From positions 992,001-1,056,000 of the forward strand of contig CAXIUT010000183.1 of NCBI GenBank assembly GCA_964035545.1: a DNA stretch of 64,000 nt, given 5' to 3'. Below are positions 43,311-58,926 of this stretch, piece after piece. The notes under the pieces were generated by a model. It searched no databases. It was not told the DNA's origin and saw only the letters and a list, made by a program, of their open reading frames with translations. This DNA comes from Bugula neritina. Its lineage: Eukaryota > Bryozoa > Gymnolaemata > Cheilostomatida > Bugulidae. Position numbers and translations under genes: made by a program. Position 1 is the stretch's first letter. Each line of letters opens with the position of its first letter.

Positions 43311-45989
43311 AATATACTGTAACATACCGAAATATGCTCTAGCACACTGAAATACACTGCAACTCACTGAAATATACTGCAACATACTGAAATACACTGT
43401 GACATCCTGAAATATACTGCAACATTCTGAAATACACTGCTACATACTGAAATATACTGCATCATACTGCAACATACTGAAATACACTGCAACATACTAC
43501 AACATACTGAAATACGCTGCAACACATTGAAATATACTGCAACATACCTAAATATATGGTAATATACCGAAATATACTGTAACGCATTGCAAAATACTGC
43601 AACATACTGAAATACACTGCGACACACTGAAATACGCTGCAAAATACTACAACATACTGAAATAAACTGTAACACATTGAAATACACTGCAATACATTGA
43701 AAAATAATGCAATATACTGATATATACTGTAACACACTGAAATATACTGCAACATACTGAAATACACTGTAACATACTGAAATATACTGTAACATACTGC
43801 AACATACTGAAATACACTGTAACATACTGAGATACACTGCCGCATACTGCAACATATTGAACTACACTGCAACACATTGAAATATATTGCAACTTATCGA
43901 ATATATGGAAAACTACTGAAATATACTGTAACGCATTGAAAAAGACTGCAACATACTGAAATATATTGCGACACATTGCAATATACTGTAATATACTGAA
44001 AAATGCTGTATCACACTGAAATATACTGCAATTCGCTGAAATATACTGCAACATACTGAAATACACCGCAACATCCTACAACATACTAAAATACACTGTA
44101 ACATTTCGAAATACACTGCAACACATTGAATTATACTGCAACATAACGAAATATATGGTAAACTACTGAAATATATTTTAACAAATTGAAAAATACTGCA
44201 ACATACTGAAATATACTGTAACACACTGAAGTATACTGCAACATACTGAAATACACTGTAACATACTGAAATATACTGCAACATACTGAAATACACTGCT
44301 ACATACTGAAATATACTGCAACGTACTGCAACATACTGCAGCATACTGAAATACACTGTAACATACTGAAATACACTGCAACATACTACCACATATTGAA
44401 ATACACTGCAACACATTGAAATGTACTGCAACATACCGAAATATATGGTAAACTACTAAAATATACTGTAACACATTGAAAAATACTGCAACATACTGAA
44501 ATATACTGCGACACCTAGCAATATACTGTAACATACTGAAATATGCTCTAGCACACTGAAATACAATGCAACTTACTGAAATATACTGCAACATACTGAA
44601 ATACACTGCAACATCCTACAATATGCTGAAATACACAGTAACATATTGAAATACACTGCAACACTTTGAAATATACTGCAACATACCGAAATATATGGTA
44701 AACTACTGCAACATACTACAACATACTGAAATACACTGCAACACATTGAAATATACTGCGACATACCTAAATATACGGTAATATACTGAAATAAACTGTA
44801 ACACATTGAAAAATACTGCAACATACTGAAATATACTGTAACACACCGAAATATACTGCAACATACTGAAATACACTGTAACATACTGAAATACACTGCT
44901 ACATACTGAAATATACTGCAACATACTGCAACATACTGAAATACACAGTAACATACTGAAATAAACTGCAACATACTACAACATATTGAAATACACTGCA
45001 ACACATTGAAATATACTGCAACATACCTAAATATACGGTAATATACTGAAATTCACTGTAACGCATTGCAAAATACTGCAACATACTGAAATTCACTGCG
45101 ACACACCGAAATACGCTGCAAAATACTACAACATACTGAAATAAACTGTAACATGTTGAAATACACTGCAACACATTGAAAAATACTGTAACATACTGAA
45201 ATATATTTTAACACATTGAAAAATACTGCAACATACTGAAATACACTGCAACACATTGAAATATACTGCAACATACCGAAATATATGGTAAACTACTGAA
45301 ATATACTGTAACACATTGAAAAATACTGCAACATACCGAAATACACTGTAACATACTGAAATAAACTGCAACATACTACAACATATTGAGATACACTGCA
45401 ACAAATTGAAATATACTGCAACATACCTAAATATACGGTAATATACTGAAATTCACTGTAACGCATTGCAAAATACTACAACATACTGAAATTCACTGCG
45501 ACACACTGAAATACGCTGCAAAATACTACAACATACTGAAATAAACTGTAACATATTGAAATACACTGCAACACATTGAAATATACTGCAACATAACAAA
45601 ATATATGGTAAACTACTGAAATAGACTTTAACACATTGAAAAATACTGCAACATACTGAAATACACTGTAACATACTGAAATATACTGCAACATACTGAA
45701 ATACACTGCTACATACTGAAATATACTGCAACGTACTGCAACATACTCCAGCATACTGAAATACACTGTAACATACTGAAATACACTGCAACATACTACC
45801 ACATATTGAAATACACTGCAACACATTGAAATGTACTGCAACATACCGAAATATATGGTAAACTACTAAAATATACTGTAACATATTGAAAAATACTGCA
45901 ACATACTGAAATATACTGCGACACCTAGCAATATACTGTAACATACTGAAATATGCTCTAGCACACTGAAATACAATGCAACACATTGA
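43311..45989. repeat. 2,679-bp higher-order repeat, copy 1 of 3
   Basis: First of three direct copies of a 2,679-bp unit. It begins at the monomer gtaacataccgaaatatgct and ends at tacaatgcaacacattg. It contains gatatatactg (near 43,720), cactgccgcatac (near 43,835), atttcgaaat (44,103), cacctagcaatatac (near 44,510) and a second cacctagc monomer near 45,925. A private accgaaatacgctg variant lies near 45,107. Confidence 0.85.
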
Positions 45990-48668
45990 AATATACTGTA
46001 ACATACCGAAATATGCTCTAGCACACTGAAATACACTGCAACTCACTGAAATATACTGCAACATACTGAAATACACTGTGACATCCTGAAATATACTGCA
46101 ACATTCTGAAATACACTGCTACATACTGAAATATACTGCATCATACTGCAACATACTGAAATACACTGCAACATACTACAACATACTGAAATACGCTGCA
46201 ACACATTGAAATATACTGCAACATACCTAAATATATGGTAATATACCGAAATATACTGTAACGCATTGCAAAATACTGCAACATACTGAAATACACTGCG
46301 ACACACTGAAATACGCTGCAAAATACTACAACATACTGAAATAAACTGTAACACATTGAAATACACTGCAATACATTGAAAAATAATGCAATATACTGAT
46401 ATATACTGTAACACACTGAAATATACTGCAACATACTGAAATACACTGTAACATACTGAAATATACTGTAACATACTGCAACATACTGAAATACACTGTA
46501 ACATACTGAGATACACTGCCGCATACTGCAACATATTGAACTACACTGCAACACATTGAAATATATTGCAACTTATCGAATATATGGAAAACTACTGAAA
46601 TATACTGTAACGCATTGAAAAAGACTGCAACATACTGAAATATATTGCGACACATTGCAATATACTGTAATATACTGAAAAATGCTGTATCACACTGAAA
46701 TATACTGCAATTCGCTGAAATATACTGCAACATACTGAAATACACCGCAACATCCTACAACATACTAAAATACACTGTAACATTTCGAAATACACTGCAA
46801 CACATTGAATTATACTGCAACATAACGAAATATATGGTAAACTACTGAAATATATTTTAACAAATTGAAAAATACTGCAACATACTGAAATATACTGTAA
46901 CACACTGAAGTATACTGCAACATACTGAAATACACTGTAACATACTGAAATATACTGCAACATACTGAAATACACTGCTACATACTGAAATATACTGCAA
47001 CGTACTGCAACATACTGCAGCATACTGAAATACACTGTAACATACTGAAATACACTGCAACATACTACCACATATTGAAATACACTGCAACACATTGAAA
47101 TGTACTGCAACATACCGAAATATATGGTAAACTACTAAAATATACTGTAACACATTGAAAAATACTGCAACATACTGAAATATACTGCGACACCTAGCAA
47201 TATACTGTAACATACTGAAATGTGCTCTAGCACACTGAAATACAACGCAACTTACTGAAATATACTGCAACATACTGAAATACACTGCAACATCCTACAA
47301 TATGCTGAAATACACAGTAACATATTGAAATACACTGCAACACTTTGAAATATACTGCAACATACCGAAATATATGGTAAACTACTGCAACATACTACAA
47401 CATACTGAAATACACTGCAACACATTGAAATATACTGCGACATACCTAAATATACGGTAATATACTGAAATAAACTGTAACACATTGAAAAATACTGCAA
47501 CATACTGAAATATACTGTAACACACCGAAATATACTGCAACATACTGAAATACACTGTAACATACTGAAATACACTGCTACATACTGAAATATACTGCAA
47601 CATACTGCAACATACTGAAATACACAGTAACATACTGAAATAAACTGCAACATACTACAACATATTGAAATACACTGCAACACATTGAAATATACTGCAA
47701 CATACCTAAATATACGGTAATATACTGAAATTCACTGTAACGCATTGCAAAATACTGCAACATACTGAAATTCACTGCGACACACTGAAATACGCTGCAA
47801 AATACTACAACATACTGAAATAAACTGTAACATGTTGAAATACACTGCAACACATTGAAAAATACTGTAACATACTGAAATATATTTTAACACATTGAAA
47901 AATACTGCAACATACTGAAATACACTGCAACACATTGAAATATACTGCAACATACCGAAATATATGGTAAACTACTGAAATATACTGTAACACATTGAAA
48001 AATACTGCAACATACCGAAATACACTGTAACATACTGAAATAAACTGCAACATACTACAACATATTGAGATACACTGCAACAAATTGAAATATACTGCAA
48101 CATACCTAAATATACGGTAATATACTGAAATTCACTGTAACGCATTGCAAAATACTACAACATACTGAAATTCACTGCGACACACTGAAATACGCTGCAA
48201 AATACTACAACATACTGAAATAAACTGTAACATATTGAAATACACTGCAACACATTGAAATATACTGCAACATAACAAAATATATGGTAAACTACTGAAA
48301 TAGACTTTAACACATTGAAAAATACTGCAACATACTGAAATACACTGTAACATACTGAAATATACTGCAACATACTGAAATACACTGCTACATACTGAAA
48401 TATACTGCAACGTACTGCACCATACTCCAGCATACTGAAATACACTGTAACATACTGAAATACACTGCAACATACTACCACATATTGAAATACACTGCAA
48501 CACATTGAAATGTACTGCAACATACCGAAATATATGGTAAACTACTAAAATATACTGTAACATATTGAAAAATACTGCAACATACTGAAATATACTGCGA
48601 CACCTAGCAATATACTGTAACATACTGAAATATGCTCTAGCACACTGAAATACAATGCAACACATTGA
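45990..48668. repeat. 2,679-bp higher-order repeat, copy 2 of 3
   Basis: Offset is exactly 2,679 from copy 1 for all landmarks checked (palindrome at 46,782; ggtaaactactgcaac near 47,376). Private changes are gaaatgtgctctagc near 47,218, acaacgcaac near 47,243, and ctgcaccatactcc near 48,416. It shares gaaaaatactgtaacatac (near 47,858) with copy 1 but not with copy 3. Confidence 0.85.
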
Positions 48669-51347
48669 AATATACTGTAACATACCGAAATATGCTCTAG
48701 CACACTGAAATACACTGCAACTCACTGAAATATACTGCAACATACTGAAATACACTGTGACATCCTGAAATATACTGCAACATTCTGAAATACACTGCTA
48801 CATACTGAAATATACTGCATCATACTGCAACATACTGAAATACACTGCAACATACTACAACATACTGAAATACGCTGCAACACATTGAAATATACTGCAA
48901 CATACCTAAATATATGGTAATATACCGAAATATACTGTAACGCATTGCAAAATACTGCAACATACTGAAATACACTGCGACACACTGAAATACGCTGCAA
49001 AATACTACAACATACTGAAATAAACTGTAACACATTGAAATACACTGCAATACATTGAAAAATAATGCAATATACTGATATATACTGTAACACACTGAAA
49101 TATACTGCAACATACTGAAATACACTGTAACATACTGAAATATACTGTAACATACTGCAACATACTGAAATACACTGTAACATACTGAGATACACTGCCG
49201 CATACTGCAACATATTGAACTACACTGCAACACATTGAAATATATTGCAACTTATCGAATATATGGAAAACTACTGAAATATACTGTAACGCATTGAAAA
49301 AGACTGCAACATACTGAAATATATTGCGACACATTGCAATATACTGTAATATACTGAAAAATGCTGTATCACACTGAAATATACTGCAATTCGCTGAAAT
49401 ATACTGCAACATACTGAAATACACCGCAACATCCTACAACATACTAAAATACACTGTAACATTTCGAAATACACTGCAACACATTGAATTATACTGCGAC
49501 ATAACGAAATATATGGTAAACTACTGAAATATATTTTAACAAATTGAAAAATACTGCAACATACTGAAATATACTGTAACACACTGAAGTATACTGCAAC
49601 ATACTGAAATACACTGTAACATACTGAAATATACTGCAACATACTGAAATACACTGCTACATACTGAAATATACTGCAACGTACTGCAACATACTGCAGC
49701 ATACTGAAATACACTGTAACATACTGAAATACACTGCAACATACTACCACATATTGAAATACACTGCAACACATTGAAATGTACTGCAACATACCGAAAT
49801 ATATGGTAAACTACTAAAATATACTGTAACACATTGAAAAATACTGCAACATACTGAAATATACTGCGACACCTAGCAATATACTGTAACATACTGAAAT
49901 ATGCTCTAGCACACTGAAATACAATGCAACTTACTGAAATATACTGCAACATACTGAAATACACTGCAACATCCTACAATATGCTGAAATACACAGTAAC
50001 ATATTGAAATACACTGCAACACTTTGAAATATACTGCAACATACCGAAATATATGGTAAACTACTGCAACATACTACAACATACTGAAATACACTGCAAC
50101 ACATTGAAATATACTGCGACATACCTAAATATACGGTAATATACTGAAATAAACTGTAACACATTGAAAAATACTGCAACATACTGAAATATACTGTAAC
50201 ACACCGAAATATACTGCAACATACTGAAATACACTGTAACATACTGAAATACACTGCTACATACTGAAATATACTGCAACATACTGCAACATACTGAAAT
50301 ACACAGTAACATACTGAAATAAACTGCAACATACTACAACATATTGAAATACACTGCAACACATTGAAATATACTGCAACATACCTAAATATACGGTAAT
50401 ATACTGAAATTCACTGTAACGCATTGCAAAATACTGCAACATACTGAAATTCACTGCGACACACTGAAATACGCTGCAAAATACTACAACATACTGAAAT
50501 AAACTGTAACATGTTGAAATACACTGCAACACATTGAAAAATACTGCAACATACTGAAATATATTTTAACACATTGAAAAATACTGCAACATACTGAAAT
50601 ACACTGCAACACATTGAAATATACTGCAACATACCGAAATATATGGTAAACTACTGAAATATACTGTAACACATTGAAAAATACTGCAACATACTGAAAT
50701 ACACTGTAACATACTGAAATAAACTGCAACATACTACAACATATTGAGATACACTGCAACAAATTGAAATATACTGCAACATACCTAAATATACGGTAAT
50801 ATACTGAAATTCACTGTAACGCATTGCAAAATACTACAACATACTGAAATTCACTGCGACACACTGAAATACGCTGCAAAATACTACAACATACTGAAAT
50901 AAACTGTAACATATTGAAATACACTGCAACACTTTGAAATATACTGCAACATAACAAAATATATGGTAAACTACTGAAATAGACTTTAACACATTGAAAA
51001 ACACTGCAACATACTGAAATACACTGTAACATACTGAAATATACTGCAACATACTGAAATACACTGCTACATACTGAAATATACTGCAACGTACTGCAAC
51101 ATACTCCAGCATACTGAAATACACTGTAACATACTGAAATACACTGCAACATACTACCACATATTGAAATACACTGCAACACATTGAAATGTACTGCAAC
51201 ATACCGAAATATATGGTAAACTACTAAAATATACTGTAACATATTGAAAAATACTGCAACATACTGAAATATACTGCGACACCTAGCAATATACTGTAAC
51301 ATACTGAAATATGCTCTAGCACACTGAAATACAATGCAACACATTGA
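48669..51347. repeat. 2,679-bp higher-order repeat, copy 3 of 3
   Basis: Third copy. Private changes are ctgcgacataacg near 49,496 for ctgcaacataacg, caacactttgaaat near 50,930 for caacacattgaaat, and gaaaaacactg near 50,996. The last two also occur in the copies at 54.8 and 60.0 kb, so the right-hand domain derives from this copy. Homology to the 2,679 unit ends at about 51,347, where gcaacatacctaaat replaces gtaacataccgaaat. Confidence 0.85.
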
Positions 51348-53729
51348 AATATACTGCAACATACCTAAATATACGGTAATATACTGAAATTCACTGTAAC
51401 GCATTGCAAAATACTGCAACATACTGAAATACACTGCAACATACTACCACATATTGAAATACACTGCAACATATTGAAATACACTGCAACACATTGAAAA
51501 ATACTGCAACATACTGAAATATACTGTAACACACTGAAATATACTGCAACATACTGAAATACACTGTAACATACTGAAATATACTGCAACATACTGAAAT
51601 ACACTGCTACATACTGAAATATACTGCAACATACTGCAACATACTGCAATACACTGTAACATACTAAAATACACTGCAATATACTACAACATATTGAAAT
51701 ACACTGCAACACATTGAAATACACTGCAACTTACCGAATATATGGTAAACTACTGAAATATACTGTAACGCATTGAAAAATACTGCAACATACTGAAATA
51801 TATTGCGACACATTGCAATATACTGTAACATACTGAAAAATGCTGTAGCACACTGAAATATACTGCAATTCACTGAAATATACTGCAACATACTGACATA
51901 CACCGCAACATCCTACAACATACTGAAATACTTTGTAACATATTGAAATACACTGCAACACATTGAAATATACTGCAACATAACGAACTATATGGTAACC
52001 TACTGAAATATATTTTAACACATTGAAAAATACTGCAACATACTGAAATATATTTTAACACATTGAAAAATACTGCAACATACTGAAATATACTGTAACA
52101 CACCGAAATATACTGCAACATACTGAAATACACTGTAACATACTGAAATATACTGCAACATACTGAAATACACTGCTACATACTGCAACATACTGCAACA
52201 TACTGCAACATACTGAAATACACTGTAACATACTGAAATAAACTGCAACATACTACAACATATTGAAATACACTGCAACACATTGAAATATACTGCTACA
52301 TACCTAAATATACGGTAATATACTGAAATATACTGTAACACATTGAAAAAACTGCAACATACTGAAATACACTGCAACGCACTGAAATACACCGCAAAAT
52401 ACTACAACATGCTGAAATACACTGTAACATATTGAAATCCACTGCAACACATTGAAATATACTGCAACATACCGAAATATATGGTAAACTACTGAAATAG
52501 ACTTTAACACATTGAAAAATACTGCAACATACAGAAATATACTGTAACACACTGAAATATACTGCAACATACTGAAATATACTGCGACACATTGCAATAT
52601 ACTGTAACATATTGAAATATGCTGTAGCACACTGAAATACACTGCAACATCCTACAACATACTGAAATACACTGTAACATATTGAAATACACTGCAAGAA
52701 ATTGAAATAGACTGCAACATAACAAAATATATGGTAAACTACTGAAATAGACTTTAACACATTGAAAAATACTGCAACATACAGAAATATACTGTAACAC
52801 ACTGAAATATACTGCAACATACTGAAATACACTGTAACATTCTGAAATATACTGCAACATACTGAAATACACTGCTACATACTGAAATATACTGCAACAT
52901 ACTGCAAAATACTGCAACATACTGAATTACACTGTAACATATTGAAGTACACTGCAACACATTGAAATATACTGCAACATGCCAAAATATATGGTAAACA
53001 ACTGAAATATACTTTAACACATTGAAAAATACTGCAACATACTGAAATATACTGCGACACTTTGCAATATACTGTAACATACCGAAATATGCTCTAGCAC
53101 ACTGAAATACACTGCAACTCACTGAAATATACTGCAACATACTGAAATACACTGTGACATCCTGAAATATACTGCAACATTCTGAAATACACTGCTACAT
53201 ACTGAAATATACTGCATCATACTGCAACATACTGAAATACACTGCAACATACTACAACATACTGAAATACACTGCAACACATTGAAATATACTGCAACAT
53301 ACCTAAATATATGGTAATATACCGAAATATACTGTAACGCATTGCAAAATACTGCAACATACTGAAATACACTGCGACACACTGAAATACGCTGCAAAAT
53401 ACTACAACATACTGAAATAAACTGTAACACATTGAAATACACTGCAATACATTGAAAAATAATGCAATATACTGATATATACTGTAACACACTGAAATAT
53501 ACTGCAACATACTGAAATACACTGTAACATACTGAAATATACTGTAACATACTGCAACATACTGAATTACACTGTAACATACTGAGATACACTGCCGCAT
53601 ACTGCAACATATTGAACTACACTGCAACACATTGAAATATATTGCAACTTATCGAATATATGGAAAACTACTGAAATATACTGTAACGCATTGAAAAAGA
53701 CTGCAACATACTGAAATATATTGCGACAC
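49873..53729. repeat. 3,857-bp unit, progenitor of the right-hand domain
   Basis: From the cctagc at 49,873 to about 52,690 the sequence recurs at offset 3,857 (second cctagc at 53,730). Beyond that the offset becomes 4,596, because the next copy carries an internal 739-bp duplication (3,857 + 739 = 4,596). This unit has only one copy of the 739-bp segment and so represents the state before that duplication. It overlaps the third 2,679-bp copy because it was formed from it. Confidence 0.75.
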
Positions 53730-53740
53730 CTAGCAATATA
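53711..53740. other. Chimeric monomer marking a 540-bp deletion
   Basis: Here gaaatatattgcgacac (left parent, as at 49,318-49,332) is joined to ctagcaatatac (right parent, as at 49,873). In the third 2,679-bp copy these elements lie exactly 540 bp apart (27 monomers), separated by a block that includes the atttcgaaat palindrome. The two parents share gcgacac, where the join lies. The same chimera is at 58,897-58,926 and 63,493-63,522, so it predates amplification of the 4,596-bp unit. Confidence 0.8.
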
Positions 53741-55815
53741 CTGTAACATACTGAAATATGCTCTAGCACACTGAAATACAATGCAACTTACTGAAATATA
53801 CTGCAACATACTGAAATACACTGCAACATCCTACAATATGCTGAAATACACAGTAACATATTGAAATACACTGCAACACTTTGAAATATACTGCAACATA
53901 CCGAAATATATGGTAAACTACTGCAACATACTACAACATACTGAAATACACTGCAACACATTGAAATATACTGCGACATACCTAAATATACGGTAATATA
54001 CTGAAATAAACTGTAACACATTGAAAAATACTGCAACATACTGAAATATACTGTAACACACCGAAATATACTGCAACATACTGAAATACACTGTAACATA
54101 CTGAAATACACTGCTACATACTGAAATATACTGCAACATACTGCAACATACTGAAATACACAGTAACATACTGAAATAAACTGCAACATACTACAACATA
54201 TTGAAATACACTGCAACACATTGAAATATACTGCAACATACCTAAATATACGGTAATATACTGAAATTCACTGTAACGCATTGCAAAATACTGCAACATA
54301 CTGAAATTCACTGCGACACACTGAAATACGCTGCAAAATACTACAACATACTGAAATAAACTGTAACATGTTGAAATACACTGCAACACATTGAAAAATA
54401 CTGCAACATACTGAAATATATTTTAACACATTGAAAAATACTGCAACATACTGAAATACACTGCAACACATTGAAATATACTGCAACATACCGAAATATA
54501 TGGTAAACTACTGAAATATACTGTAACACATTGAAAAATACTGCAACATACTGAAATACACTGTAACATACTGAAATAAACTGCAACATACTACAACATA
54601 TTGAGATACACTGCAACAAATTGAAATATACTGCAACATACCTAAATATACGGTAATATACTGAAATTCACTGTAACGCATTGCAAAATACTACAACATA
54701 CTGAAATTCACTGCGACACACTGAAATACGCTGCAAAATACTACAACATACTGAAATAAACTGTAACATATTGAAATACACTGCAACACTTTGAAATATA
54801 CTGCAACATAACAAAATATATGGTAAACTACTGAAATAGACTTTAACACATTGAAAAACACTGCAACATACTGAAATACACTGTAACATACTGAAATATA
54901 CTGCAACATACTGAAATACACTGCTACATACTGAAATATACTGCAACGTACTGCAACATACTCCAGCATACTGAAATACACTGTAACATACTGAAATACA
55001 CTGCAACATACTACCACATATTGAAATACACTGCAACACATTGAAATGTACTGCAACATACCGAAATATATGGTAAACTACTAAAATATACTGTAACATA
55101 TTGAAAAATACTGCAACATACTGAAATATACTGCGACACCTAGCAATATACTGTAACATACTGAAATATGCTCTAGCACACTGAAATACAATGCAACACA
55201 TTGAAATATACTGCAACATACCTAAATATACGGTAATATACTGAAATTCACTGTAACGCATTGCAAAATACTGCAACATACTGAAATACACTGCAACATA
55301 CTACCACATATTGAAATACACTGCAACATATTGAAATACACTGCAACACATTGAAAAATACTGCAACATACTGAAATATACTGTAACACACTGAAATATA
55401 CTGCAACATACTGAAATACACTGTAACATACTGAAATATACTGCAACATACTGAAATACACTGCTACATACTGAAATATACTGCAACATACTGCAACATA
55501 CTGCAATACACTGTAACATACTAAAATACACTGCAATATACTACAACATATTGAAATACACTGCAACACATTGAAATACACTGCAACTTACCGAATATAT
55601 GGTAAACTACTGAAATATACTGTAACGCATTGAAAAATACTGCAACATACTGAAATATATTGCGACACATTGCAATATACTGTAACATACTGAAAAATGC
55701 TGTAGCACACTGAAATATACTGCAATTCACTGAAATATACTGCAACATACTGACATACACCGCAACATCCTACAACATACTGAAATACTTTGTAACATAT
55801 TGAAATACACTGCAA

Positions 55816-57293
55816 CACATTGAAATATACTGCAACATAACGAACTATATGGTAACCTACTGAAATATATTTTAACACATTGAAAAATACTGCAACATAC
55901 TGAAATATATTTTAACACATTGAAAAATACTGCAACATACTGAAATATACTGTAACACACCGAAATATACTGCAACATACTGAAATACACTGTAACATAC
56001 TGAAATATACTGCAACATACTGAAATACACTGCTACATACTGCAACATACTGCAACATACTGCAACATACTGAAATACACTGTAACATACTGAAATAAAC
56101 TGCAACATACTACAACATATTGAAATACACTGCAACACATTGAAATATACTGCTACATACCTAAATATACGGTAATATACTGAAATATACTGTAACACAT
56201 TGAAAAAACTGCAACATACTGAAATACACTGCAACGCACTGAAATACACCGCAAAATACTACAACATGCTGAAATACACTGTAACATATTGAAATCCACT
56301 GCAACACATTGAAATATACTGCAACATACCGAAATATATGGTAAACTACTGAAATAGACTTTAACACATTGAAAAATACTGCAACATACAGAAATATACT
56401 GTAACACACTGAAATATACTGCAACATACTGAAATATACTGCGACACATTGCAATATACTGTAACATATTGAAATATGCTGTAGCACACTGAAATACACT
56501 GCAACATCCTACAACATACTGAAATACACTGTAACATATTGAAATACACTGCAACACATTGAAATATACTGCAACATAACGAACTATATGGTAACCTACT
56601 GAAATATATTTTAACACATTGAAAAATACTGCAACATACTGAAATATATTTTAACACATTGAAAAATACTGCAACATACTGAAATATACTGTAACACACC
56701 GAAATATACTGCAACATACTGAAATACACTGTAACATACTGAAATATACTGCAACATACTGAAATACACTGCTACATACTGCAACATACTGCAACATACT
56801 GCAACATACTGAAATACACTGTAACATACTGAAATAAACTGCAACATACTACAACATATTGAAATACACTGCAACACATTGAAATATACTGCTACATACC
56901 TAAATATACGGTAATATACTGAAATATACTGTAACACATTGAAAAAACTGCAACATACTGAAATACACTGCAACGCACTGAAATACACCGCAAAATACTA
57001 CAACATGCTGAAATACACTGTAACATATTGAAATCCACTGCAACACATTGAAATATACTGCAACATACCGAAATATATGGTAAACTACTGAAATAGACTT
57101 TAACACATTGAAAAATACTGCAACATACAGAAATATACTGTAACACACTGAAATATACTGCAACATACTGAAATATACTGCGACACATTGCAATATACTG
57201 TAACATATTGAAATATGCTGTAGCACACTGAAATACACTGCAACATCCTACAACATACTGAAATACACTGTAACATATTGAAATACACTGCAA
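55816..57293. repeat. 739-bp tandem pair in copy A
   Basis: Two direct copies, 55,816-56,554 and 56,555-57,293. Each starts at cacattgaaatatactgcaa leading into cgaactatatggtaacc (near 55,840 and 56,579) and ends in aaatacactgcaa. The single-copy ancestor is in the 3,857-bp unit (about 51,958-52,696), where the same right end continues into gaaattgaaatagactg. Confidence 0.8.
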
Positions 57294-57540
57294 GAAATTG
57301 AAATAGACTGCAACATAACAAAATATATGGTAAACTACTGAAATAGACTTTAACACATTGAAAAATACTGCAACATACAGAAATATACTGTAACACATTG
57401 AAATATACTGCAACATACTGAAATACACTGTAACATTCTGAAATATACTGCAACATACTGAAATACACTGCTACATACTGAAATATACTGCAACATACTG
57501 CAAAATACTGCAACATACTGAAATACACTGTAACATATTG

Positions 57541-58130
57541 AAGTACACTGCAACACATTGAAATATACTGCAACATGCCAAAATATATGGTAAACAACTG
57601 AAATATACTTTAACACATTGAAAAATACTGCAACATACTGAAATATACTGCGACACCTAGCAATATACTGTAACATACTGAAATATGCTCTAGCACACTG
57701 AAATACAATGCAACTTACTGAAATATACTGCAACATACTGAAATACACTGCAACATCCTACAATATGCTGAAATACACAGTAACATATTGAAATACACTG
57801 CAACACTTTGAAATATACTGCAACATACCGAAATATATGGTAAACTACTGCAACATACTACAACATACTGAAATACACTGCAACACATTGAAATATACTG
57901 CGACATACCTAAATATACGGTAATATACTGAAATAAACTGTAACACATTGAAAAATACTGCAACATACTGAAATATACTGTAACACACCGAAATATACTG
58001 CAACATACTGAAATACACTGTAACATACTGAAATACACTGCTACATACTGAAATATACTGCAACATACTGCAACATACTGAAATACACAGTAACATACTG
58101 AAATAAACTGCAACATACTACAACATATTG
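57541..58130. repeat. 590-bp internally deleted partial unit
   Basis: The first about 115 bp (57,541-57,655) copy the beginning of the 4,596-bp unit. The sequence then jumps from ctgcgacac to ctagcaatatac and follows the 53,730-54,204 segment until catattg joins aagtacactg at 58,130/58,131, the start of copy B. It is a truncated repeat unit that lost most of its interior, and it accounts for the 5,186 versus 4,596 offset difference. Confidence 0.75.
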
Positions 58131-58896
58131 AAGTACACTGCAACACATTGAAATATACTGCAACATGCCAAAATATATGGTAAACAACTGAAATATACTT
58201 TAACACATTGAAAAATACTGCAACATACTGAAATATACTGCGACACTTTGCAATATACTGTAACATACCGAAATATGCTCTAGCACACTGAAATACACTG
58301 CAACTCACTGAAATATACTGCAACATACTGAAATACACTGTGACATCCTGAAATATACTGCAACATTCTGAAATACACTGCTACATACTGAAATATACTG
58401 CATCATACTGCAACATACTGAAATACACTGCAACATACTACAACATACTGAAATACACTGCAACACATTGAAATATACTGCAACATACCTAAATATATGG
58501 TAATATACCGAAATATACTGTAACGCATTGCAAAATACTGCAACATACTGAAATACACTGCGACACACTGAAATACGCTGCAAAATACTACAACATACTG
58601 AAATAAACTGTAACACATTAAAATACACTGCAATACATTGAAAAATAATGCAATATACTGATATATACTGTAACACACTGAAATATACTGCAACATACTG
58701 AAATACACTGTAACATACTGAAATATACTGTAACATACTGCAACATACTGAATTACACTGTAACATACTGAGATACACTGCCGCATACTGCAACATATTG
58801 AACTACACTGCAACACATTGAAATATATTGCAACTTATCGAATATATGGAAAACTACTGAAATATACTGTAACGCATTGAAAAAGACTGCAACATA

Positions 58897-58926
58897 CTGA
58901 AATATATTGCGACACCTAGCAATATA
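58897..58926. other. Chimeric monomer, copy in unit B
   Basis: Same gaaatatattgcgacac / ctagcaatatac fusion as at 53,711-53,740, carried along by the duplication. Confidence 0.8.

Larger units (their letters stand above)
52945..57540. repeat. 4,596-bp higher-order repeat, copy A
   Basis: Phased on the gaagtacactg landmark (aagtac at 52,945, 57,541, 58,131 and 62,727). The copy contains, in order, the 8-9-kb-type monomers, the chimeric junction at 53,711-53,740, a 2,679-type segment to about 55.2 kb, 7-8-kb-type monomers, and the tandem 739-bp pair at 55,816-57,293. It matches copy B at offset 5,186, i.e. 4,596 plus the 590-bp partial copy between them. Confidence 0.8.
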
